Shown piece by piece: positions 38,466 to 46,621 of a DNA stretch of 64,000 nucleotides. The translations under genes and the position numbers were made by a program. The first letter of the stretch is position 1; each line of letters opens with the position of its first letter. Under the pieces are notes generated by a model. That model did no database searches. It was not told where the DNA came from and was given only the letters and a program-made list of their open reading frames with translations. This DNA is from Verrucomicrobiales bacterium (GTDB lineage: Bacteria > Verrucomicrobiota > Verrucomicrobiia > Limisphaerales > UBA9464), in assembly GCA_027488845.1 (NCBI GenBank), contig JAIYBC010000063.1, forward strand, positions 62,001-126,000, read 5' to 3'.

Positions 38466-41400
38466 ATGTCCCGATGGCCGCATCCGTCCCCGTCGTTCCT
38501 CCGCCGAATGGCCTCGGCGATCCTTGGCGTCCTGTCGGCAACCGGCGGCACCGCCGCCGCCCCGCCGACCCCCGCGGACTTCAACCGCGAGATCCGTCCG
38601 ATCCTCTCCGAGCACTGCTACACCTGCCACGGGCCGGACGAGTCCAAGCGCAAGGCCGGTCTCCGCCTCGACCGCCAGGAAGACGCGTTCCGCGTGCTCA
38701 AGTCCGGCCAGGCGGCGCTCGTCGCCAGATCGCCCGAGAAGAGCTCGCTGGTGGCGCGCATCGAGACGCAGGACGCCGACGACCTCATGCCGCCGCCCGA
38801 CCACGGCAAGCCGCTGAAGCCCGCGCAGGTCGCGCTGCTGCGCCGTTGGGTGCAGGAAGGCGCCGTCTGGCAGAACCACTGGTCGTTCATCCCGCCGGTC
38901 CGGCCGGAGGTCCCGAAGGTGAAGGACTCCCGTTGGGTCCGGAATCCCATCGACACCTTCGTCCTCGCGCGCCTGGAGAAGGAGGGCCTGAAGCCCAACG
39001 CCGAGGCCGACCGCGTGACGTTGCTGCGCCGGGTCACCCTGGACCTGACCGGCCTGCCGCCGACCATCGGGGAGGTCGACGCCTTCCTCGCCGACCGAAA
39101 GGCCGACGCCTACGAACGGGTCGTGGACCGGCTGCTCGCCTCGCGGCACTTCGGTGAGCGGTTCGCCCAGAACTGGCTGGACCTCGCCCGCTTCGCCGAC
39201 ACCAGCGGCTACCACTTCGACGGCGTCCGCTTCATGTGGCTCTGGCGTGACTGGGTCATCGACGCCTTCAACCAGGACAAGCCCTACGACCAGTTCACCG
39301 TCGAGCAGCTCGCCGGCGACCAGCTTCCCGCGCCGACCGAATCCCAGCGCGTGGCGACCGGGTTCGTGCGCAACAACATGACCAACGACGAGGGCGGCGC
39401 CGACCCGGACGAGTACCTCAACAAGTACGTCGTCGACCGCGTCAACACCCTCGGCGCGACCTGGCTCGGCATGACCGTCGGCTGCACCGAATGCCACGAC
39501 CACAAGTACGACCCGATCACGACCAAGGAGTTCTACCGGCTCTACGCGTTCTTCCACAACGTGCCGGAGAAGGGCCTCGACCGCATCCGCACCGACAACC
39601 CGCCCCCGCGCCTTCCGGTGCCGACCACCGAGCAGGCGCGCCGGTTCGTCGAGGCCGACTTCCGCCTCAAGGACGCCGAGAAGACCCTGCAGGACCGCAT
39701 CAACGAGCTCGGCGAAACCCAGGAGAAGTGGGAACGCGAACTCCAGGAACGTCCGCCCGCCCCGGCTCCGACCAACGGCCTCGTCGCCTCGCTGAAGTTC
39801 GACGGCACGCTGGAGGCCGGCGCGTGGAAGGGCGCCTCGAACGCGCCTGCGTTCGCCCCGGCCCGGATCGGACAGGCGCTGGTCCTCGACGGGAAATCCC
39901 ACGCCGACTTCGGCGACGCCTGGAAGGCCGACCGCACCAACGCGTTCAGCATCGCCGCCTGGGTCCGGCTCGCCGGCGACGGCGCGATCCTCAGCCGCAT
40001 GGGACGCGGGCCGGAGTTCCGCGGCCTGGACCTGCTCGTCGGCGACCGTCGGCTCCAGGTGCACCTGAGCCACGCCTGGCCGACCAACGCGCTGAAGGTG
40101 CGGACCCGCGAGCAGCTTCCCCAGAACCGCTGGGTCCACCTCGTGGTCAGCCACGACGGCAGCGGCAAGGCCGCCGGCGTGCGCATCGTCGTGGACGGCC
40201 GCGTGCAGGGCCTGGAGACGGAGAAGGACGCCCTCACCGGGACGATCGCCGACGGCGGCCCGTTGCGGATCGGTTCGCGGGACGGCGAAGCCTTCCTCAA
40301 CGGCCAGGTCGACGACCTGCGGTTCTTCGACCGCGTGCTTCCCATGGACGCCGTGTCGGCGTGGCATCTCGACGGGTTCCGCCCGCTGGTGGCCAAGTCC
40401 CGCGGCAAGCGCAGCGACGAGGAACGCGGCGACCTCGCGCAGTTCTACAAGGGCTTCCAAGCGGTCGACTACCTCCGCGCGGAGAAGGCCCTCGCCGAGG
40501 CGCGCCGGGTCAAGGACGGCTTCTACTCGGCCATCCCGACCACGCTGATCATGGAGGAGATGGATCCGCCGCGGGACACGTTCGTGTTGGTCCGCGGCGA
40601 CTTCCGCACCCCCGGCGAGAAGGTCTCCCCGGGCACGCCGTCCTTCCTGCCGCCGCTGCCGCCGGGCCCGACCAACCGCCTCGCCCTCGCCCGCTGGCTC
40701 GTTTCCAAGGAGCACCCGCTCACCGCACGCGTCACCGTGAACCGCTACTGGGCGATGTTCTTCGGCAACGGACTCGTCCGGACCATCAACGACTTCGGAT
40801 CCCAGGGCGCCTGGCCGACGCACCCGGAACTGCTGGACTTCCTGGCCACCCGGTTCCGCGACGGCGAGTCGGTGGCCGTCGGCAAGGGAATGCGCCGTTC
40901 GGTGAAGACCGTGCCGGCGTGGAGCGTGAAGTCGCTCGTGCGCGGGATCGTGACCAGCGCGACCTACCGCCAGTCGGCCGCGGCCACGCCGGAGAAGCTG
41001 GAGAAAGATCCCTACAACGCGGTGTTCTCCCGTGGCCCGCGCCTGCGTCTCGACGCCGAGCTGATCCGCGACAACGCCCTCGCCGTGGCCGGCCTGCTGA
41101 ACACGAACATCGGCGGCCCGAGCGTGAAGCCGTACCAGCCGGCGGGCCTGTGGGACGGCACCGACTCCGTCTTCGTGCAGGACCACGGCGAGGCGCTGTA
41201 CCGCCGCGGCATGTACGTGTTCTGGCGGCGTTCGGCACACTACCCGGCCTTCGCCACCTTCGACGCCCCGAACCGCGAGGTCTGCACCTTCCTCCGCCAA
41301 CGCACCCAGACGCCGCTCCAGTCGCTGGTGCTGATGAACGACCCAGCCTTCGTCGAGGCGGCGCGCGGCCTGGCCCAGCGCGTCCTCCGCGAGGAACCCG

Positions 41401-41654
41401 ACGACGTCGACCGCCGGATCCTGCGCGCGTTCCGTCACACGCTGGGACGGCAGCCGCAGCCGGACGAGACCGGCGTGCTGCGCAAGACCCACGACGACGA
41501 GCTGGCCCGCTTCCAGGCGGACCCCAAGGCGGCGGCCGAGCTGCTGAAGGTCGGCGAGTCGAAGGCGCCCGAGGGCGTCGACCCGGCACGACTCGCGGCG
41601 ATGACCTCCGTCGCCAACGTGCTGCTGAACCTCAACGAGACCATCACGCGGTGA
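38466..41654 (+). CDS. DUF1549/DUF1553 (PSCyt2/PSD1) protein with Planctomycete-type cytochrome c and LamG-like domains
   Basis: ATG at 38466; FNREIRPILSEHCYTCHGPDESKRKAGLRLD (heme CxxCH); SRHFGERFAQNWLDLARFADTSGYHFD; LamG-like KFDGTLEAGAWKG..NRWVHLVVSHDGSG. Confidence 0.92.
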   Translation: MSRWPHPSPSFLRRMASAILGVLSATGGTAAAPPTPADFNREIRPILSEHCYTCHGPDESKRKAGLRLDRQEDAFRVLKSGQAALVARSPEKSSLVARIETQDADDLMPPPDHGKPLKPAQVALLRRWVQEGAVWQNHWSFIPPVRPEVPKVKDSRWVRNPIDTFVLARLEKEGLKPNAEADRVTLLRRVTLDLTGLPPTIGEVDAFLADRKADAYERVVDRLLASRHFGERFAQNWLDLARFADTSGYHFDGVRFMWLWRDWVIDAFNQDKPYDQFTVEQLAGDQLPAPTESQRVATGFVRNNMTNDEGGADPDEYLNKYVVDRVNTLGATWLGMTVGCTECHDHKYDPITTKEFYRLYAFFHNVPEKGLDRIRTDNPPPRLPVPTTEQARRFVEADFRLKDAEKTLQDRINELGETQEKWERELQERPPAPAPTNGLVASLKFDGTLEAGAWKGASNAPAFAPARIGQALVLDGKSHADFGDAWKADRTNAFSIAAWVRLAGDGAILSRMGRGPEFRGLDLLVGDRRLQVHLSHAWPTNALKVRTREQLPQNRWVHLVVSHDGSGKAAGVRIVVDGRVQGLETEKDALTGTIADGGPLRIGSRDGEAFLNGQVDDLRFFDRVLPMDAVSAWHLDGFRPLVAKSRGKRSDEERGDLAQFYKGFQAVDYLRAEKALAEARRVKDGFYSAIPTTLIMEEMDPPRDTFVLVRGDFRTPGEKVSPGTPSFLPPLPPGPTNRLALARWLVSKEHPLTARVTVNRYWAMFFGNGLVRTINDFGSQGAWPTHPELLDFLATRFRDGESVAVGKGMRRSVKTVPAWSVKSLVRGIVTSATYRQSAAATPEKLEKDPYNAVFSRGPRLRLDAELIRDNALAVAGLLNTNIGGPSVKPYQPAGLWDGTDSVFVQDHGEALYRRGMYVFWRRSAHYPAFATFDAPNREVCTFLRQRTQTPLQSLVLMNDPAFVEAARGLAQRVLREEPDDVDRRILRAFRHTLGRQPQPDETGVLRKTHDDELARFQADPKAAAELLKVGESKAPEGVDPARLAAMTSVANVLLNLNETITR

Positions 41655-41667
41655 AGGGACGGCCCCG

Positions 41668-41985
41668 ATGACTACCATGAAGAACCGATGGAACCTGGAG
41701 GAGGCGGGACACCGCTTCGAGGAAGTGGCCCGGCTCGCGGTCGAGCAGGGCCCGCAGGTCGTCCTCAGGGACGGGCAGCCGGTGGTGATGGTGGTCCGCG
41801 CCCCCGGGGGATCCACCCAGGCTACGCGTCGGATCCCCATTCTTGAACTGTTCGAGCCTGTCCGGGGCCTCGACCTGTTGCCGGAAAGGGATCGCGGGCT
41901 GGAACACCGGGCTTCCTCCCGACCTTTGTTCGACGCCGACTCGGCCGCCGCGGTTGACCAGGCCACCCCCACTTCCTTGGACTGA
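41668..41985 (+). CDS. Phd/YefM-family antitoxin-like protein (orphan)
   Basis: WNLEEAGHRFEEVARLAVEQGPQVVLRDGQPVVMVVRAPG matches the Phd/YefM pattern; no adjacent toxin ORF. Confidence 0.65.
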   Translation: MTTMKNRWNLEEAGHRFEEVARLAVEQGPQVVLRDGQPVVMVVRAPGGSTQATRRIPILELFEPVRGLDLLPERDRGLEHRASSRPLFDADSAAAVDQATPTSLD

Positions 41986-41986
41986 C

Positions 41987-43447
41987 ATGAACCTTCAGAA
42001 CGAATTCGAACGCCTGCTCACCCGGCGGACTTTCCTCACCCGCAGCACGACCGGGCTCGGCACGATCGCCCTCGGCACGCTGCTGCGGTCGTCCCTCGGC
42101 GCGGAGGCCGCCACGTCGGCCGGGACCGCCGCCGCCGGCACCCGCGGGGCGTTGGGTCCCCTCCACTTCGCGCCCAAGGCGAAGCGGGTGATCTACCTGT
42201 TCCAATCCGGCGCGCCGTCGCACCTCGACCTCTTCGACCCCAAGCCGAAGCTCAAGGACATGACCGGCGAGGAACTCCCGCCGAGCGTCCGCATGGGCCA
42301 GCGCATCACCGGCATGACCGCCGGACAGTCGGTGCTCAAGTGCGTCGGCTCGCCCTTCGAATTCCGGCGCTACGGGAACTGCGGCACCGAGATGAGCTCG
42401 TTGCTGCCGGGCATCGGCTCGGTCGCGGACGACATCGCGCTCATCCGCACGCTCCACGTGGACGCCATCAACCACGATCCCGCCGTGACCTTCTTCGGCA
42501 CCGGCAACCAGCAGCCCGGGCGTCCGACGATGGGCGCGTGGCTGGCCTACGGCCTGGGGACGGAGAACGCGAACCTGCCGGCCTTCGTGGTGCTCGTCAG
42601 CGGCAGCGGCGGCCAGGCGCTGCAGGCACGCTACTGGGGCAACGGCTTCCTCTCGGCGGACCACCAGGGCGTGCAGATGCGCAGCCAGGGCGACCCGGTG
42701 TTGTACGTCTCGAATCCGCCCGGCATGAGCGGCGAGTCGCGGCGACGTCTGCTCGACGCGATGCAGCTGTTGAACCGGAAGCAGCTCGGCACGCTCGCCG
42801 ACCCCCAGATCGCGACGCACATCGAGAACTACGAATTGGCCTTCCGCATGCAGACCAGCGTGCCGGAACTGATGGACCTCTCGTCCGAGCCCAAGGCCGT
42901 CCTCGACATGTACGGCGCCACGCCGGGCAAGGGTTCCTTCGCCAACAACTGCCTCCTCGCGCGCCGCCTCGCCGAGCGCGGCGTGCGCTTCATCCAGCTC
43001 TGCCACCGCGACTGGGACCACCACGGCGGACTGCCCGAAGGCATCAAGACCCAGACCAGGAACACAGACCAGGCCAGCGGCGCTCTCATCCGCGACCTGA
43101 AGCAGCGGGGTCTGCTGGACGACACGCTGGTGATCTGGGGCGGCGAGTTCGGGCGCACCGCCTACTCGCAGGGCGACATCACCAAGGACAGCTTCGGCCG
43201 CGACCATCATCCGCGCTGCTTCTCCATCTGGATGGCCGGCGGCGGGATCAAGCCGGGCATCGTGCTCGGGCGCACCGACGACTTCGGCTACAACATCGTG
43301 CAGGACCCGGTGAACGTGCACGACCTGCACGCGACGCTGCTGCACCTGCTGGGCATCGACCACAAGCGCTTCACCTACCGCTTCGAAGGCCGCGACTTCC
43401 GCCTCACCGACATCGCCGGCGAACTGGTGAAGCCCCTGATGGCCTAG
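41987..43447 (+). CDS. DUF1501 family protein (Tat-signal-like)
   Basis: ATG at 41987; LLTRRTFLTRSTTGLGTIALGTLL; KAKRVIYLFQSGAPSHLDLFDPKPKLKDMTGEELP; GRDHHPRCFSIWMAGGGIKPGIVLGRTDDFGYN. Confidence 0.93.
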   Translation: MNLQNEFERLLTRRTFLTRSTTGLGTIALGTLLRSSLGAEAATSAGTAAAGTRGALGPLHFAPKAKRVIYLFQSGAPSHLDLFDPKPKLKDMTGEELPPSVRMGQRITGMTAGQSVLKCVGSPFEFRRYGNCGTEMSSLLPGIGSVADDIALIRTLHVDAINHDPAVTFFGTGNQQPGRPTMGAWLAYGLGTENANLPAFVVLVSGSGGQALQARYWGNGFLSADHQGVQMRSQGDPVLYVSNPPGMSGESRRRLLDAMQLLNRKQLGTLADPQIATHIENYELAFRMQTSVPELMDLSSEPKAVLDMYGATPGKGSFANNCLLARRLAERGVRFIQLCHRDWDHHGGLPEGIKTQTRNTDQASGALIRDLKQRGLLDDTLVIWGGEFGRTAYSQGDITKDSFGRDHHPRCFSIWMAGGGIKPGIVLGRTDDFGYNIVQDPVNVHDLHATLLHLLGIDHKRFTYRFEGRDFRLTDIAGELVKPLMA

Positions 43448-43490
43448 GCATTCCTGATTCCCGATTCGGGATTTCAGATCTCCTGCAGGT

Positions 43491-43512
43491 AGCCGCAGCT
43501 GCCAAGCTGCGG
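43491..43512. repeat. 22-bp dispersed palindromic repeat, copy A
   Basis: AGCCGCAGCTGCCAAGCTGCGG; 19 of 22 positions shared with 58154-58175. Confidence 0.5.
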
Positions 43513-43825
43513 TCCCCTCTCGATTCCCGCCTCCCGGCGGTTTCTCGACACGGATTCCACGGATTCCGTCTGAGCGGAAACCGACCTCAAGCAAACGCGC
43601 CAAGGGGCCAAGGCATTCGTGATTCGATGCCGCCCGATTGCGGAAACCCGAGCCGGCCGAATCCGGGACTCCATACCCCTGGGGGGTCTTCGGACCCTTC
43701 ACACCCTTGGTTGCAAACCCCACCTCAACCCACAGCCGAGCGCCCGTGGATCCCTTCCCTGCGCGCTTCTCCGCGAGCTCCGCGCCTCCGTGTGAAGAAC
43801 CTCTCTCCTCCGACACCGGAATCTC

Positions 43826-44932
43826 TCACCGCCGCTTCAGCCGCTCCGGCCATTCGAACTTCGGGGAGGTCGCCGGGTCCCAGCCTTCCAGGTGGCCTGT
43901 GATCCGTGTCTGCGGACGGGTGTAGCGCAGGACCGTGTCGCCGAAGACTTCCCGGCACAGCGCCGCGAGTCCGGGATCGTACTCGATCAGCTCGGCACGC
44001 GTGTTGACGTGGTTGTGGTCGTGGTCGGGTTCCCGGTTGTTGTCGAACCACGACTGCACGCCCTCGGCGAAGTACTCGTGGTGGTTCACCGACGCGTACT
44101 TGCCCTTCCACAAGCCGGCCTTCTTGGCGTCGTCGTAGGCCTTCCGCAGACGCCCGTCGAAGGTCGGATCCACGTTCAGGAGGCCGCGCAGGTGGATGTT
44201 GTGGGCGAATTCGTGGATCAGGATGTTCTCGGTGGAATAGGGGTCGCCCGGGTAGCACAGGAGGTTCTCCTCGCCGCAGGAACAGAAGGGATCGGTCTCG
44301 CTGCCGCCCAGCCCACGCGCCCGGGAGTCCCAGAAGTCGCGGCCGGACATCTTGGGCTTCTCCGGCATCCTCACCCCGGCAAGCCGCGCGAACTCCGGTT
44401 GGTCGGTGGTGAACTCGTTCCAGGCGAGGAGGCACATCCGGGAACCGCTCCGGATCATCGCCTCGCGGATGTCCGGCCGCTTCGCCAACATCAGGTCGAC
44501 CAGGTGGGCCGCCTCGCGGAGCGCGTAGGGATTCACCTTCGCCGACGCGACGATGGGGTAGCCGTGTGCGTCGATCCGCTGGGTGTAGAACGCCGGGATC
44601 CCGTCCTTGTCGGGCGGGTCGTAACGCACGGCCTGCACGGGGACGCTGCTGGTGACGACGGTGCCCGACGTGTCGCCTTCCCCGACCAGGGCGAATCGTT
44701 CGCCGAGGGTCGCGTCGAGGATCGTGTCCTTGCCGGCGCCGACGGACGCGGCGGATTCGCGGCTTCCGTCGGATCCAAGCCGGAAGACCTCCAGGCGCCG
44801 TCCGCTGCCGTTGAGGATCTGGAGCCGCGGCCGGGTGGTGTCCGCGACGGCGGCTTCCTCCGCCATGACTTGCGGTCCTGTGCCAAAGGCGACGGCGAGT
44901 AGGAGCGTCGGGAGGAAACGGAAGGCGATCAT
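43826..44932 (-). CDS. Secreted putative zinc metallopeptidase (HEFAH)
   Basis: ATG at 44932 (MIAFRFLPTLLLAVAFGTGPQVMA); ENILIHEFAHNIHLRGLL, HHEYFAEGVQSWFDNNREPDHDHNHVNTRAELIEYDPGLAAL. Confidence 0.8.
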   Translation of the reverse strand: MIAFRFLPTLLLAVAFGTGPQVMAEEAAVADTTRPRLQILNGSGRRLEVFRLGSDGSRESAASVGAGKDTILDATLGERFALVGEGDTSGTVVTSSVPVQAVRYDPPDKDGIPAFYTQRIDAHGYPIVASAKVNPYALREAAHLVDLMLAKRPDIREAMIRSGSRMCLLAWNEFTTDQPEFARLAGVRMPEKPKMSGRDFWDSRARGLGGSETDPFCSCGEENLLCYPGDPYSTENILIHEFAHNIHLRGLLNVDPTFDGRLRKAYDDAKKAGLWKGKYASVNHHEYFAEGVQSWFDNNREPDHDHNHVNTRAELIEYDPGLAALCREVFGDTVLRYTRPQTRITGHLEGWDPATSPKFEWPERLKRR

Positions 44933-44961
44933 GTGGGAAGCGGGGTACAGCCTGGGGGAGA

Positions 44962-46263
44962 TCAACGGCCGGACGTCGCGGCCGGCAGGCGGAGCAGGGC
45001 ATCGGCGAAGGCCTGTCCCATGATGGCGAAGGTCTTGGCGCTGCCCAGGTAGTGGTAGCCGGCGTTCGAGGCGCCGCGTTTCCAGAGGGCGGCCTCCGCG
45101 GGCGAGATCAATTCCGACTCGTACTTCTTCAGGTACGCCTCCTTCTCCTTTTCGGTCATGTGCCCGTCGGCGTTCGCATGGTCCTTGTGCTTCGAGTTCA
45201 GGAAGTGGCGCATCTGGCGCACCTGCTCGTGCTTCCGGTCGATGGCGCCGAGGTCCTCGGACCAGAAGGGGGCGGTCTCCACCGCGACCACCCGACCCTG
45301 GAATTCCGGCATCGCGGCCGGCGCGGCCATCGCCTTGCGGAACTCGACGATGTCCCGGCCCGCCTTCAGGCCGTCCACGCCCAACACGCCGATGACGAAG
45401 GGCAGGGTCGGTGCGGCGAGGTCCTTGCGCACGTCGCGGACGAACTGCGCGAGCAGGTCGCCGTAGACGTCGAACCGGCCCGGCTTGCCGCGCTCCGGAT
45501 AGACGTGTCCGTCCACGAGGTCGTTGAATCCCTGCAGCCAGACGAAGCCGGCCAGCTCGTACCCCTGTGCCGCGTCGTAGCCCGGGACGACCCGCTTGGG
45601 ATCCGCCAGCACCCGCCTCACGTGTTCGATCATCATCCCGTAGAACCGGCCGGTGTCCGCCTTCTTCTGCGCGAGCCACTTCTCCATGTCCTCGGGCACG
45701 CCATGGCCGGGCGGGCCGTAGTAGAGCTTCCGCTGGTAGTCGTTGAGCACGTAGGGACCCGCGCCAGGCGGACGGAAATCGGTGTGGAGACTCTTGCCGC
45801 CCCAGGCGGTCTTGATGAGGAGCACCGGCTCCTGGAACGCGGCGTCCATGGCCAATCCGAAGGTGAACTCCGGACCGATCTTGCCGCCGTCCTTGGTGGG
45901 CCTGTCCCCTCGCGCCCCGAAGCCCGCCGTGAGCCGTCCGGTGCCCTCGCCGTTGGCGCTGCCGTCGTAGTGGCCGGTGAGATAGGACATCCACACGCCG
46001 TCGCACACGGCAGGTTTGCCGTCCGGACCACGCATCCGGGCCAACAGGGGCGCCGTGGCCGGGTCGTCGCCGATGTGGTCGAACGTCTCGATCCGGGCGT
46101 GGCCCTCCATGTTCGACTGCCCGGCGAGGATGAAGACCTTCATCGGCGCGGCCTGGGCCGGGACGGCGGAACAGATCGCCGCGAGCAGAAGTCCGAGCGG
46201 GGCGACATCGCGGAACCGATCACGGAGACCGCGAAGGACGGAAGCCGGACGGGACGCGTTCAT
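44962..46263 (-). CDS. SASA-domain (sialate O-acetylesterase-like) carbohydrate esterase
   Basis: MKVFILAGQSNMEGHA; IKTAWGGKSLHTDFRPP; GFVWLQGFNDL; start of the 433-aa ORF has a signal peptide. Confidence 0.85.
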   Translation of the reverse strand: MNASRPASVLRGLRDRFRDVAPLGLLLAAICSAVPAQAAPMKVFILAGQSNMEGHARIETFDHIGDDPATAPLLARMRGPDGKPAVCDGVWMSYLTGHYDGSANGEGTGRLTAGFGARGDRPTKDGGKIGPEFTFGLAMDAAFQEPVLLIKTAWGGKSLHTDFRPPGAGPYVLNDYQRKLYYGPPGHGVPEDMEKWLAQKKADTGRFYGMMIEHVRRVLADPKRVVPGYDAAQGYELAGFVWLQGFNDLVDGHVYPERGKPGRFDVYGDLLAQFVRDVRKDLAAPTLPFVIGVLGVDGLKAGRDIVEFRKAMAAPAAMPEFQGRVVAVETAPFWSEDLGAIDRKHEQVRQMRHFLNSKHKDHANADGHMTEKEKEAYLKKYESELISPAEAALWKRGASNAGYHYLGSAKTFAIMGQAFADALLRLPAATSGR

Positions 46264-46483
46264 GCCTTCAGGCTATCGGCGGTCGGCGCATCGGTCGAGG
46301 ACCCAGGAAACGGGATTCGTGATTCCCGACTCTGGATTCCTCATTTCGGGGCCGGGCTCGACACGGATTGCACGGAATTCCACGGAGTGGAAAGGGACCG
46401 ATTCCGAATCCGTTTCGATCCGTGCAGTCCGTGTCCTGCAGGCACCGGTCCGATCAGAGGGGAGAGGGACCTCGCGGAGGATC

Positions 46484-46522
46484 GCCAAGACGCCATCGCG
46501 GCCCGTTTCACCGCGTCTTGGC
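46484..46522. repeat. Inverted repeat within an intergenic repeat-like segment
   Basis: GCCAAGACGC (46484-46493)/GCGTCTTGGC (46513-46522), followed by a further GCGTCTTTGGCGTGG. Confidence 0.5.
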
Positions 46523-46621
46523 GTCTTTGGCGTGGGGGTCTCCCTCGTTCGCATCCAGCCGAGGTCCGGTGTCCTTGATGTCACTTGACTTTCCGACCCC
46601 GCCGCCGGGGAGTTAGAGTCC

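Noticed and set aside
38352-41972. 1206-aa minus-strand ORF over the DUF1553 gene
   Set aside because: Opposite strand carries heme, DUF1549/1553 and LamG motifs; the antisense product has no recognisable domain.
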